From NCBI GenBank assembly GCA_029582265.1, contig CM055816.1:86455314-86519313 (forward strand): 64,000 nucleotides of DNA, written 5' to 3'. The stretch is from Zoroaster sp. YZ-2022. Taxonomy: Eukaryota; Echinodermata; Asteroidea; Forcipulatida; Zoroasteridae. A program made the position numbers and the translations under genes. How positions within the stretch are numbered: position 1 is the first letter of the stretch; every line of letters starts with the position of its first letter. The notes beneath the pieces were generated by a model. It was given only the letters and a program-made list of their open reading frames with translations. It made no database searches and was not told the origin of the DNA. Below are positions 12,600 to 23,738 of this stretch, one piece after another.

Positions 12600-13830
12600 T
12601 TTATCCTGTTGGTATTTGGAGTTGAATTTAAAACTACTTAAATAAATCTTGATTGCGTAATCATTCAAAACTAAAACATTGTTGCCACTGGGTTTCGAAC
12701 CCAGGTCTCCTGCACCGAAACCCAGTACCACTGGATTGCGCCAAGATTCCTCTTGTTTCGTGTAGTTGAATTTAATACTACTTATAAATACAACGTGATT
12801 GCGTAATTATTTAAAACTAAAGTAATTGCGCCAAAGTGTTTCGAACCCGATGCTTTTTCGAACCCGGTTCGCCTGGACCGCAACACAGTGCCAACAGATT
12901 GCGCCACCAATCCTCTTGGTATGTGCAGTTGAATTCAATACTACTTATAAATAAAACGTGATTGCGTAATTATTTAAAACTAAAGCAATGGCGCTAAAGT
13001 GTTTTGAACCCGGTTCGCCTGGACCGCAGCACAGCGGTCACAGATTGCGCTACCAATCCTCTTGGTAAATGGCGAATTTAATACTACTTATAAATAAAAC
13101 GTGATTGCGTAATCATTCAAAACGAAAACACTGTCGCCACTGGGTTTCGAACCCAGGTCTCTTGCACCGAAACCCAGCACCACTGGATTGCGCCACGATT
13201 CCTCTTGGTATATGTGTATGAATTTAATACTACTTATAAATAAAACGTGATTGCGTAATTAATTAAAAATATAACATTGGTACAAGTCGGATTCGAACTC
13301 GGGTCGCTCGCATCGAAACTCAATACTGATTGATTGCTCCACCAATCCTTTTGATATTTAGGTCTGAATTTAATTCGATTTAGAATTGAATTTAATTCTA
13401 AACCGTGACAGAAAAACCACTTAAAATGGAAAAGAAATACGGCAGACCAGTGCTGGGATTCGCTTGTACCAAACTTTGTGGCCTTAACATTAGACCGTTG
13501 GTTCATCTGGGTTTCGAACCCAGATCTCCAGCACCGAAACCCCAGGAACTCTGGATTGCGCCACCAATCCTTTTGATGTTTGGAGTTGAATTTTAAATTA
13601 CTTAAAATAAATCATGATTGCGTAACCAATTAAAATGGAAAAAGAAATTGTCATTTCACTGCTGGGATTTGCACCAGGGTCGACTGTACCTATGTCTGGG
13701 TGCTTACCCATTAGACTGTTGCTTCATCTGTTAATTAGCAGGAATGCTTTTAGATTAATCGCAGCAATAAACATTGGTCAAAAAATTAAGTTTTAGGAGA
13801 AGGATTTGAACCCGAACGTATAGGATAGAT
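12600..13830 (-). repeat. Array of tRNA-like units, element A right arm
   Basis: About eight units lie on the minus strand, with B-box/T-loop cores (seen here as TTCGAACCC) near 12697, 12845, 12860, 13006, 13149, 13293, 13517 and 13806. Most spacings are 143-160 bp. Units at 12697, 13149 and 13517 keep a perfect T-arm stem (CTGGG with CCCAG). The spacers match those of the left arm. The outer units, beyond about 13350, have a different spacer and are more decayed. Confidence 0.7.
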
Positions 13831-14041
13831 TCTTCTGAACAGGTTTACTCTGAAACAGTAATTAAAAAATATATCAATTACATAAATTAGCAGATAATTA
13901 ATAAGGGCCAAATTGATTTAAATTAATCATTTAAATTAGTTAATTTTAATTACATAAAATTGTGATTGAGTCCATCCCAGGTTCCCTGCCCCGAAACCCA
14001 GCGACACCTTCTTGATTATGTATTATGCCACTACGCTTTAA
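13831..14041. other. Unassigned AT-rich spacer
   Basis: AT-rich sequence with repeated TTAAATTA-like words. No gene or transposon end was recognised. Confidence 0.5.
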
Positions 14042-14048
14042 TAATAAT

Positions 14049-14128
<80 letters not shown>
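14042..14128 (+). repeat. (AAC)n microsatellite
   Basis: About 28 uninterrupted AAC units, with short AAT units at each end. The poly-Thr, poly-Leu and poly-Val frames across it are artefacts of the repeat. Confidence 0.97.
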
Positions 14129-14129
<1 letters not shown>

Positions 14130-15359
14130 AATAAATAACCTGGCGAGCAGAGAAGCTTTGTCGGAGGAAGATGTTAGAATTTCTGGTCTATTGTCAAGAG
14201 TTGGAATTGGAGACTTTCCACGGTTTAAAACCTCGTTAGTAATTCTCCAAAATTCTTTAGAACCAAGAGAGATTTTGAACAATGAATGTATGCACATCCA
14301 GTGAGATGTAGACCATTTTGTCGTATGCTTAGACACTGCACAAGTGGCGGTTGGGTTCTACATTCTTTCCAAACTGACTTGATGTGAATTTGTATCAAAT
14401 ACCATTCAATGGAATACACTTATCAAGGTTTGGCCATAGTCCCCGCCCACCCTTATCCATGCTGGAAATCTCGGTCATGCCATCTGTATAAAAGCCAAGC
14501 ACCTGACCGACATAGTTACAATTGTCATATAGGCCAGAAAGATGGGGCTATAATTAGAGATGGCCAATCTTATGTTTACTTTTACGACAGCTTACTTTTA
14601 CTTATACGACAGCGCTAGTGTGATTGACATAATTTTTGGCCAATACTGAGATGATTTTGTCCATTGCAAAGGCGACAGAATTTTTTTAAAATTAAAATGA
14701 AAGACATTTTGTTTTACCCCAGTGAGGCTTTTGTGAATGCAAGACCTAAGGGGTCAAATAAAATACTTACAATATTTTACCAGTTCAGATAATAAGATGT
14801 GTATTATTTAGTTCAATTATGACATTACCTTTCTAACATGGAAATGGGTCGATTATCAACACCTGCTTGAAGCATCTTCTTAATATTTCAACCCACATAA
14901 CTGAATATTTCACAAGTTGGTTTATTACCATTGTACTTGATCTTAATAGATGTACACAATTATATTTTTTTTTTACAAATATGTAGTCTTCAGGGGGTTT
15001 AAAGGGAAGGTACAACATTGGTAATTATCAAATTTTAAAATGGATGAATTATTTAAAATATTTACTTGATGTGAGTATGGTTCTGGCATCAAGCACCCTG
15101 AGAAAGTATTGTCTGAAGTGTATTTATCTTAGAGAAAAACACAATTGACGTGTTTTTTTTTTTTTTCTTTTTTTTCTTTCTGAAAAACATGGGGACCTGG
15201 TGGGACGAAAGTTTCACAAGTTAGTTGTATGATTTCTTGAAACCCAGAGGGTTAGATAAACACATATATTTCCAAATACCAATGTTGTACATTTCGTTTA
15301 AATGAAACAAGGAATAAATAAACATGTTGGGAGTTACAGAATATTGTGTCGTTCATGTA
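14129..15359. other. No gene recognised
   Basis: Mixed AT-rich sequence without a splice-bounded frame or paired transposon ends that I could support. A T-rich tract lies near 15152-15180. Confidence 0.5.
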
Positions 15360-15776
15360 TTAACCCCTTGGGTATTTTTACTAGAAAGTATCCTGAATCC
15401 ACCAAAATCCACCAATTTTGTCACACACAAAATGCTGGTGTCCTGAATCCATCAGAATCCGCCAGTGTAGATATTGGACATATCCTGAATCCGCCAAAAT
15501 CCACCACTAAATTTTTGGTGGATTTTGGCGGATTCAGGATACCATGCTCACATGAAAATTTGTATAGTATGTTGCTGCATAGAATCCATCAAAATCTAAC
15601 ATATACAGTACATGTAACTATAATCCATCAACCAACATGACCAAGCAGTTAAAAACTATTGAAATCCTGAATCCATCAAAATCCGCCACATGTTCAATGT
15701 GGAGGTATCCTGAATCCGCCAAAATCCTCCAATACAGGGGGATGGATTTTGATGGATTCAGGGTGGTTAGGGTTAA
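15360..15776. mobile_element. TTAA-flanked MITE (TTAACCC family)
   Basis: TTAA stands at both ends (15360-15363 and 15773-15776). The left end reads TTAACCCC and the right end TTAGGGTTAA. Inside, CCTGAATCCrCCAAAATCC recurs in both orientations, giving several internal hairpins. TTAA target sites and ends beginning CCC fit piggyBac-type non-autonomous elements. Members of the same family appear at 41445, 59216, 61499 and 62535. Confidence 0.6.
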
Positions 15777-16067
15777 TGTGCAATTTTATGAAGGTTCTGT
15801 TTTGACAGTTTATTGTACACGCATTTCCTTTCTAAGGTAATTAAGAAACTGAAATAAACATTCAGAAAAGATGTCAAAAGATAACTGTGATTGCACATGA
15901 ATTGCTTACATTTTTATTACAGTTATGATTTTGATAATGTTATACCATTTGAGAATGATCTTGATTAAGATATGGTTAATTTTAAACTGTAAAATAAATG
16001 TTAAAGTTGTCTCCAAAATAACTAACACTGCTTCGTAGAAAAGAGAAATTAAGTAATTCTTAATAGT

Positions 16068-16286
16068 TTAACCCTTGGCCCAGTCAGCACGGCACCCACA
16101 GACACTCACTTGAGTATTTTTGATTGCATTGCCAATAGGTCAAACCACAGAGTCACACAGAGCTGTGTATGTACACTGTACTTGGTTTTGGTTTGACCTC
16201 CTTGAGTGCACTGCACAAAGTCAATGGGTTAAGAGAGACATACACATTTTGAGTGTCTTTGAGTGTTAAACCTATAGGAGGGTTAA
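16068..16286. mobile_element. TTAA-flanked MITE
   Basis: The element starts TTAACCCTTGGCCCAG and ends AGGAGGGTTAA, with TTAA at both borders. Its interior (GCACCCACAGACACTCACTT and GAGTGTCTTTGAGTGTTAAA) is shared with the longer copy at 40587-40959. Confidence 0.6.
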
Positions 16287-17039
16287 TGCAGTAAAAGAAA
16301 CAAAGAAAAACTTCACTCTGCAAATCAAAGTATGTACAGTCTTGGATATGGGTAATGCATGAGTCATTCATAGGTTTTTAGAGGAGAACAGGGTGATGAA
16401 AGAGTTTCAGGTTTCAACAAAATGACCAAAAATACTTTATCAAATGTCGGCCATCTTGGTTCTGTATACACAATTCTATGAGGGTCATAGTGAGGCTCAT
16501 GTCAAACATAGGCTGGTGCTTGACCTGCTCCACAGTGAGTATAACAATGTCTGTTTGGGTACTAGACTAGGCTCTCTGTGCAGTGGCTACCAACAAGAAA
16601 ACATTCTGTATCATAATCATAATGGCATCATCACCCCTAGCACCCCACTCAAACAATTAATTTGGATACTTTGATTCAGCAAACCAAACATTTTGACCAT
16701 TCCATCTGAAATTAGCCTTTAAAAAAAAAATTGCCAGGAGTGCTGTTTTTTACGAACAAGGGGTCACAAAATTGTTCACAACAGTGGTGATGTGATGAAG
16801 TGATTCATAGTTCAAATGCCAAAACAAAAATAGGAGCTAAAATCATATTTGATTTCACCATATGTTTATTATTATGTTGTTATAGCATACTGAATATATT
16901 ACAAAATCATCAAAAACAAATGCCCCTCCATCATAAGCTGCTGTTCATTAATAGTACAGTTTTAGAGTTTCAATATGATCAAGCTAATACAAACATTATA
17001 AATTTTACATTTAATTGATTTTATAATGTTTTGGTATTA
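16287..17039. other. No gene recognised
   Basis: No splice-bounded coding frame, RNA gene or transposon ends were recognised in this stretch. Confidence 0.5.
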
Positions 17040-17055
17040 ATTAACTCCATATAAA

Positions 17056-18400
17056 TTAACTTCCCGTTCTCCTGAGGACGATCAGAGCATACTGATCGAA
17101 ACGTCGAGATATAACCTCCAGTTCTTTCCAGAACTAATTACTACTCAATAGAGAATTTCACATGGTGTCACCGCAATTAGTCTTACTTAACTTCCCCATA
17201 CTTATACCTTCTAATTGGGCTGAGTTACCCTTATTAGAAGTCCTCGTCAAACAAGGGAGTTAAAAAATAAGTTGTTAAAATCTAAGGAAACTATTTTATT
17301 TAAATGTAGGCTTACTAAGTTTTAAGTAACATATATCAGGGATTAACCCTAACCCTCCAGGGTATTTTGGCTAGAAACCCTGCCAGACGCAACAGAGTGC
17401 ATCGTTTATCAAAGTGACTTGGCTGCCAAGTGCAACAAGATCCATCTGTTAACAAATCTCAAGGCCGAACTGCCTCAGAGTCTGTGGTCACCAAACGCAG
17501 CAGAATACAACTCTGGCATTGTTTAATGGGACCAGCTCTCAATAGAAACAGGCTTGGCTGCTTATGCACTGGTGTTGACAGCTGAATCACTCTGCTGCGT
17601 CTGGCAGGGTTAGGGTTAAAGCTGAATAAACAAATTATCAAAAGAAAATTACAGGTAAATTTTGCTCAGCAATCTTATTGCTAAGCATAATTTTTAAACA
17701 AGTTAACGATAAAAAATATCACATACTATGCATGGAGTTTGGTAGGTATCCTTTTTTTATGGCAAGTAAATGTATTTTCTTTTTTCAGTTTTTCAGTATT
17801 TTCAGTTTTCCGACTGGCATCTGCTGCCACGAGAGGTTTCATGGGGCGAGTATGTTTAACAACACCCATCATGACTAAAATCACTTGAAAACTTCCAGAA
17901 TATAGGGGCGTATTCACATGTTGTCACATGTGTTGCCTTTTCCCATTCCACATTCGCCAAATTTTGGTATTATTCGGAAAGTTTGGAAATAAACCATACA
18001 TGTATTTCACAACTTTTATTAATTCAAAACAAATAACCTTTTGTGTAAGAAAATTCACAATTTTCCTTGAAAACAAGTAGCCCAATTAGTTTTTGACCCG
18101 ACTCCCCAATGAAAAATGTCTGACAAAGCCAGAGAGAAGTATGCTTAATAAGCTTATGGGGCTTAATGCAGGTATTTTACGCACATGCAAGCTACTCAAT
18201 AAATCTGACTGGTTAACTGGGATTTTGGTTGGCTAATTGAGACCACATGATCATTTAAATAATAAGTAAAGAGTGTTTGCGGTGACACCATGTAGACATT
18301 CTCTTTTGAGTAGTAAATAGTTCTGAAAAGAACCGACTGGTTACAACTCAATGTTTCGATCAGTATGCTCTGATTCTCCTGAAGACGATCAGAGAATACT
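17056..18400. repeat. Inverted-repeat-bounded element of about 1.35 kb
   Basis: The sequence at 17056-17180 (CCTGAGGACGATCAGAGCAT through CATGGTGTCACCGC) recurs inverted at 18275-18400 (GCGGTGACACCATG through TGATTCTCCTGAAGACGATC). The arms are about 105 bp and imperfect. A TTAA-flanked MITE is nested at 17343-17619. No protein was recognised inside. Possible single exon-like stretches near 17800 could not be supported. Confidence 0.45.
17343..17619. mobile_element. TTAA-flanked MITE with long terminal inverted repeats
   Basis: The left end, TTAACCCTAACCCTCCAGGG, and the right end, GGCAGGGTTAGGGTTAA, are inverted. A second inverted pair (CCTGCCAGACGCAACAGAG with CTCTGCTGCGTCTGGCAGG) lies just inside. 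TTAA flanks both ends, the piggyBac-type target site. Confidence 0.65.
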
Positions 18401-18900
18401 GACCTTTTTCACCATGCAAAGTTACAAGTCTTACTTACATTTACAAGTCTTACTTACATATTACACTAGTAATTACCTGGTTAGAAGATAACCACTTAAT
18501 TATCTGAAAGCTAACTCGATGTGAAGTTGGTAAAGGTGACAATCAACCTGACAAATTATTCTCATTACAGAGAAAAATGTATGCAAAATTACATAAATTT
18601 GCCAGATTGAAACTTTTCTGCTCCAAGTGTATTCTGTCAAAGTTGTGAATGCTTTTTCACACTTTACATGACGCAGATTCTACATTGAGCTGAAATTCAT
18701 TATTGATTGGTTATTGTATATCTTGTTTCAAAGAAATTAAGCAAATAATTATGGAGAAGCAGTTTTGCCAACATTTCCAATGCTGTACCCTGCATATAAC
18801 CATAAATGTTCGTATGTTTTCAAGTCATAACTTTAAGGAATAACAAAATTCACTTCAACTTTGAGTCAGAAGTATAAATCTAGCATATTTGACAGAGCAT

Positions 18901-18906
18901 TTTATT
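18901..18906 (-). promoter_or_regulatory. Candidate polyadenylation signal AATAAA for the GGA gene
   Basis: Read on the minus strand this is AATAAA, 105 bp past the stop codon of the GGA terminal exon at 19011. Position and motif fit a poly(A) signal. The region is AT-rich, so a chance match is possible. Confidence 0.45.
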
Positions 18907-19010
18907 CTATTTTAATGCAAATTATACAATAATAGTATATGTGCAGCGTGTTATAGGAGTGATATTTCTATATATATATTAACAGATTTTACACAGATAT
19001 AGGATAACTG

Positions 19011-19100
19011 TTAAACAGTGAATTTATCTACCTCGCCAACATCAGTAATCGCTTGATCGTTGATTGTATACTGAATCTTGCATTTGAGTCGAACTTTCTC
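19011..19100 (-). CDS. GGA: GGA-family clathrin adaptor, terminal coding exon (end of GAE domain)
   Basis: The exon encodes 29 residues and a TAA stop: it starts EKVRLKCKIQYTIND and ends VGEVDKFTV. This matches the last beta strands of the gamma-adaptin-ear (GAE) domain of Golgi-localised, gamma-ear-containing, ARF-binding proteins, where the family has EKVRLryk... and ...GDVDQFP. The acceptor is TTTGATCCACAG followed by GAG (phase 0). GGA proteins bind ARF-GTP at the trans-Golgi network and sort acidic-dileucine cargo such as mannose-6-phosphate receptors into clathrin carriers; the ear recruits accessory proteins. The protein ends a few residues short of the vertebrate GGA C terminus. The next exon upstream is 19523-19633. 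Confidence 0.85.
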   Translation of the reverse strand, partial: EKVRLKCKIQYTINDQAITDVGEVDKFTV

Positions 19101-19161
19101 CTGTGGATCAAAGCAAAAAGAAATTCCAAATGAGTTTATCTCAACAGATTTGGATTCATAC

Positions 19162-19310
19162 CTTAAAAGGACAGTATCGTCACGATCAGAACAGACTTTC
19201 AACAGGGCATGGAATAGGTGTTCTAGTTTAAGATGAATACTTTGACTGAAAATTACTGTCTCATTTATGCAGCAGCAACGGTAATATAACCTTATCACCC
19301 TTATCAGGGT
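19162..19310. mobile_element. Kolobok/T2-like MITE, left part
   Basis: It starts TTAAAAGGACAGTATCGTCA and continues with TTTCAACAGGGCATGGAAT, as do the copies at 36226, 52078 and 58097. The right arm is missing or unrecognisable. It lies in the last GGA intron. Confidence 0.55.
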
Positions 19311-19522
19311 GGTAAAAATGACAGTGAAAACCAATCAAAGATGCCCCAGTGTGCACAGTCAACACAGTCAGTTGAATGGTTTTCATCACTATAGCTACTT
19401 GCCACTAAAGTTCAGCTATAGTAGGAGGGTTAATTTGATAACCTGATATTTACCAATGCTGTACCTTCCCTTTTAAAACAGCTACTCTACACTGTACTCA
19501 AGCATTTCTCAATATTACCTAC

Positions 19523-19633
19523 CTTCTGTGTGTTTGCTATGAGCATGACTTGAGTAATTGCTGCTGGGGGTAGAATGGAATTAAAAGCTGGTAGGTCCGT
19601 AGCTGATGGTGGCTGTAGATTAACTCTCACCAT
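19523..19633 (-). CDS. GGA: GGA-family clathrin adaptor, penultimate coding exon (GAE domain)
   Basis: The exon is exactly 37 codons, phase 0 at both ends. Acceptor TTATTCAG precedes ATGGTGAG, and donor GTAGGT follows CAGAAG. The peptide runs MVRVNLQPPSATDLPAF, then ILPPAAITQVMLIANTQK. The family signature here is KLQPPSGTELPAFNP followed by ITQVLLLANPQK. Joined to the next exon it gives ANTQK-EKVRLK, the same order as GGA ears and different from AP-1 gamma, which has LNPQK followed by LRMRIK. Upstream exons (VHS, GAT, hinge) were not found in the window. The flanking introns hold a Kolobok-like MITE (19162) and an old satellite monomer (19756). Confidence 0.88.
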
Positions 19634-19755
19634 CTGAATAAGAATCACACATAAGGGTAAATGAATCAAGTTTAGACTCTGCAGAGGAAGTTAACAAAAT
19701 GTTAACCCAGCAAGTTTTAGGCATAAAAAAAAAAATTTGATTCAAAGTACTAAAA

Positions 19756-19945
19756 TTGAGACCCCTGCACTCTATTACGTCTCTCCAGCAAGTATTAGGC
19801 ATTTGAAAAACAAAAAATTTAGGCACTTTTTGTTTTTTGACCTCGAAAAAAATGTCTCCAATCTGCTTCTAAATAACATGGATGATAGCCCTGTGTCTGC
19901 ATAACACAGCCAACTGATTTATAGCCTTCTTGGACAAGGATTTAA
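19756..19945 (+). repeat. Single diverged relic of the 303-bp satellite
   Basis: It contains GCACTCTATTACGTCTCTCC, AGCAAGTATTAGGCATTTG, TTTTTGACCTCGAAAAAAAT, GTCTCCAATCTGCTTC and GTGTCTGCATAACACAGCC, in the order of a satellite monomer but with many changes. It stands alone in a presumed GGA intron, without the arms. Confidence 0.8.
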
Positions 19946-20955
19946 CAACGACACAACGTAATAAAAGTGAAGGTCCAACATTGGTATTTGGGAATGTACC
20001 TTCACTTCAACCCTCTGGTATTCAAGAAATAATTTTAAAACTAACCCGTGAAAATTTCATCACAATAAGTGTTCACGTTTGCAGAAAAAATTCTTAAATC
20101 TTTTTATTAAAATTTTAGTCTGTGAGCTTGTGGAGTCCATACGCATTTTCGGGTACAATCTTTGAAACTCTTAGGATCTCCTATAATATATGTCAACAAA
20201 TACAAAGCTGTTTGATGCCATTTTTCCTATGCCCCTATGGCGGCCATATTGAATTTTAAAATGGCCGCCATATTTAGCATATTATGTGCATACTGTATGC
20301 ATGGAAAAGGTCAAAATATTACGAAACTGATATGGAGCTTCATTTTTCTACATTTATTAACTCTGGTAACACTATGAAATTCTTTCATATGATATTAAAG
20401 GTGTTGCAGGCATTTGAAAATTCAAATTTGTCACCATTTAAGGCATATTAGAGATACTTTTTGTATCGTTTCAGTCAACAGGGGCTATCAAGCACTGATC
20501 ATGAGTTAAAATAATTGTAAATGAATATTACATTTAAAACCATTGACAGATTAGCATACATGTATGGTGGATTTTTTATATTTGTAACAAGGATTAACCA
20601 AATAACCAAGGTAAGCATGTTGTTTTGTTATGAAATATATACATATAAATACATATATAAAAAGGAACACAAATCATGACCACTTACACAAGTGCCACTT
20701 GACAACCCAACTATCTTATTAATAATATAATACAAATATATAAGTATATGTTATTTATAACTAAATTATCTACCAACTATGGCATAACGGAAATTTACGA
20801 AAAGAGCAAAACGTTCACAATCAAAACAGAAAATGAAACAATTTTCACTTGAACGCTCGACTAAAACCAAAGAATACAAAAATAGTCTACTGACAACTAG
20901 AACAAATAGTCTACTGACTACACTAGTAGAACAAATAGTCTACTGACTACACTAG
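19946..20955. other. No gene recognised; short palindrome inside
   Basis: No coding exon was recognised. An 11-bp inverted repeat (ATGGCGGCCAT with ATGGCCGCCAT) lies at about 20237-20273. At 20880-20960 a short direct repeat (AACAAATAGTCTACTGAC) precedes the Penelope-like element. Confidence 0.5.
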
Positions 20956-20959
20956 TAGA

Positions 20960-22470
20960 ACAAAGTGAACAATTCATCACAAACCTTTCCAAAGCAAAAC
21001 TATCTCAAATTGAAAAAAAAAAAATGCTCTGGGTAAAGGTTTAAACTTTGTTCCAACTCCTGCTAAACCAACCCGTTCAACTCTTTTGAGTGAAATTGAC
21101 GAATAAGAATTGAATTCCTGATACATAACAAACCTTCCAAAACTCATCTGTTCAAACCACCATCCACTTGGAATCCAAAAACTACACAGAGTGCAACACT
21201 TGAAACTATTTGGAAGCCACAAAAAATAAACTTGCTCACATTCGTCTGAGAACTCGGAAAAAGAACATGAAAAACCCTGAACTATCAGCCCTCAAATATC
21301 TGAGGAACAACCCTGAAATCGTGATCAAATCATACGATAAAAGGAGAGGCACTGCATTATGAACCGCTCCGACTACCTACAGGTTGGATTATTACAAACA
21401 TCTTGAATCAGAGCAATACACCGAGTTCGATCAAGATATTACACAAGAAACCATCCTTTTAATTCATAATGTCCAAACCAAAATGCGAAACAACACACTC
21501 TCGACAAACACACTGTGGCATACTATCTCGATCCGAGCTCACAGGCATGTCACATTCCAACAGTACTTTCTACCGAGAATTCACAAAACCCCACCAACAG
21601 GCACACCCTTTGTTGGAAGATCATTTTCTACTCCCTGTAGTATCCGCATATGTCCGCATATGTCCGCAAAACAGCAGATATACTGAGGAAACTCGAAGGA
21701 ATAACATTTCCACAAAATGTGTCTTAATATCACAAGTATTGATGTTGTTAAAATGTACACAAATATCCGCAATAAACTGAGGCAATAAACTGTGTATGCA
21801 ATGCCATCGATCAAACCAACTATCCATAGTTTATCAACAAATACATCCGCAAATTTCTGGAAGTAATACTCAACAGAAATTGTTTCCAATTTGGAAATAA
21901 AATCGGTTGTGCAATTAGCTTAACAGCCAGTCCGGAAATTTGTGACATAACATTATACGATCTCGAAAATAAAATAGTACAACAGGCTGATCATATCCAA
22001 ACATGGTGGCATACTAGACACAAAAGTGTACACCAAACCTACGGAAACATACATGTACCAGTTTCTACACAGAACCCCATCACACCCCGCACCCCATGTG
22101 TTCAAAGCATTTATCTATTGAGAAACTCTGCGATATGCTAGAAACACCAACAATGAGGAAGATTTCACAGAAATACGTCAAAATTTCTCACAAAAAATTA
22201 TTAGCTGAGATAAACAACGTAACACATAAAGTGTCACTGGCTAACTAGCCAAACTGATTCACAAATTACCAAAAGATAAACAAAACAACGACTTATAATC
22301 CGTTCGTAAACCACAAAAGATGTGAAACAAGCAGGAAACAAACATTGGCCACTGATACAACAAAACCAACATACTCTCAGAAATATTTCCAAAACAACCA
22401 TTTGTTGCATTCAGAAAGGCTCAAAACATTCGGGAGAAACTAACTCACTCCCAGGGACCCCAGGGGTCAG
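20960..22470 (+). pseudogene. Degenerate Penelope-like retrotransposon (reverse transcriptase remnants)
   Basis: Three-frame reading gives blocks typical of Penelope-like elements, in the right order. These are LGKGLNFVPTPAKP near 21030, PPSTWNPK near 21160, LRNNPEIVIKSYDK near 21310, YFLPRIHKTP near 21570, DTKVYTKPTETYMYQF near 22020 and NKHWPLIQQN near 22330. In the family these mark the N-terminal conserved block, the IVI-PADKGG motif, the LPKIHK block of the RT fingers, the FLDT-VY block and the thumb. Frameshifts and stops separate them, and the YxDD catalytic box was not identified. No intact GIY-YIG endonuclease was seen downstream, though cysteine-bearing fragments near 22850 could be its decayed linker. 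The element is dead. Confidence 0.8.
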
Positions 22471-23541
22471 TTTGAGATTTCCATGTTACCATATAGAGCA
22501 TTTTCTCTACATTTTGATGGAAAAAGAAAATCCTGAAACGTTGTTGGTAACATTGTTTCACAATAAATTTGGGAGGTCACTTTTGAAAATTGGGTCCAAG
22601 TTTAGGGTTTTGCAGAGCCAGTCACATCTGGCTTTTTGAAAACCAGATGAAACACTTAATGATCTGCTCTCTTTATTAGAGGAACAAATCACATAAACAC
22701 AACGAAGGAACCCACTCATACAAAATGGACACATTACAACTGTTTGGAAAACATCAATTATCCAAAAATAAGATAGGAGACAATCCGGTTCTAACTTCTA
22801 TTGAACCAGTACTTGCAACTGATTGCCCGCAATTGATGAGGCATGAAAGCTTACAATGTAGCTATTGTATTGCTACCAAGGATCTGAAAAAATATCCCGT
22901 CTCTTCAACATATTTCCCCTTTTATGACCAAAAATAGGCCTACCTGTAAACAAAAGGTCAACTATTCCCACAAACTATATTGTCAAACTGACAAACAACG
23001 GAAATAGTCAGTTACGGACCCATATCATCTTGTATGAAAAATACAATTTGAAAAACAAATCAACAAAGATGTAGTGTCACTGAATGGGATTGCATGTACC
23101 ATTATTTTTCACTCAAATCTGATGTTTAAACAATTCTTTTAAACAAAAACTCCTGTGACAGCCACTGTTAGGCCACCTTTCACGTCAGCTTTTAGAAATA
23201 CCAATTTTAAGACACGAGAAATATTACAGGACACCGAAAAACTTACGAAAACCCACATGGCACAAACCCATTGTGACTCCCCCACAATACTCATGAACGA
23301 TCCAAAAGGCAAAACAAAAACACTGAGGAACCACACGAAATATAATTTCGTGGGCAAGCATCATCGGAACACAAAACTAAATAGTAAATGTCTGTGGCAA
23401 ATTTTATGCCAACAGTGTATGACTGTTAAGAATAATGTTATTTGTTCTACTTACGAAGATATTGTGACACAAAACCATGCAACAAAGACAGTTCAAGGAT
23501 GGGATTGCAACGACGCGTCGGGACATGAATCACGTAACCAT
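22471..23541. other. No gene recognised
   Basis: A 130-codon open frame at 23155-23547 has no recognisable domain and no splice context. Part of the stretch may be the unreadable 3' end of the Penelope-like element. Confidence 0.45.
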
Positions 23542-23738
23542 ACATAAGCCTTATCGCTAATAGCAGCCGCAAGGAATTGTGGGATGTCTGTGGGCGCAAC
23601 AGCGCCATTGCGTGCCGCGCGGACAAACAAAATATTATTCACGCAAAAGCTGCGCCAAACAGATGCCCCTTTTTGTATCACTGTATGCTTTGCGGCAGTT
23701 GCTTCAGTGCTCTTGATCTTTAGCGATAAGGCTTATGT
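23542..23738. mobile_element. MITE of 197 bp with 19-bp perfect terminal inverted repeats
   Basis: The left end ACATAAGCCTTATCGCTAA (23542-23560) and the right end TTAGCGATAAGGCTTATGT (23720-23738) are perfect reverse complements. The interior is G+C-richer than the surroundings. No clear target-site duplication was found, so the superfamily is not assigned. Confidence 0.75.

Larger units (their letters stand above)
1205..13830 (+). mobile_element. Composite foldback-like element A: tRNA-like arrays flanking a 303-bp satellite
   Basis: The order is a plus-strand tRNA-like array (1205-2235), a G+C-rich Pol III-type unit (2236-2543), a short junction (2544-2700), a satellite array (about 2700-12285), and then the same Pol III-type unit and tRNA-like array inverted (12291-12599 and 12600-13830). 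The inner parts of the two arms, about 435 bp, are nearly identical as inverted repeats. The whole could fold into a stem with the satellite as loop. This recalls foldback transposons, whose inverted ends are built of tandem repeats, but the tRNA-like content matches no family I can name. No transposase gene is inside. Outer borders are approximate and no target-site duplication was found. Confidence 0.75.

Noticed and set aside
2103..12731. Two nearly identical 111-codon frames (2103-2438 plus, 12396-12731 minus)
   Set aside because: They cross tRNA-like units and the G+C-rich Pol III-type unit; the identity comes from the inverted arms, not from protein conservation.
13946..14336. Poly-Leu, poly-Thr and poly-Val frames
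   Set aside because: Translation of the (AAC)n microsatellite.
17071..17112. Possible hammerhead ribozyme (CTGAGGA, stem CGATCAG/CTGATCG, AAAC)
   Set aside because: The motif resembles the core, but with the stem fully paired the G of the required GAAA is used in the stem, and no paired stems I and III were found.
17780..17880. Exon-like stretch after a pyrimidine-rich TTTTCAG
   Set aside because: Three short frames, none with a recognisable domain or a good donor; no partner exon found.
23155..23547. 130-codon open frame
   Set aside because: No domain, no splice context and next to a dead retrotransposon and a MITE.
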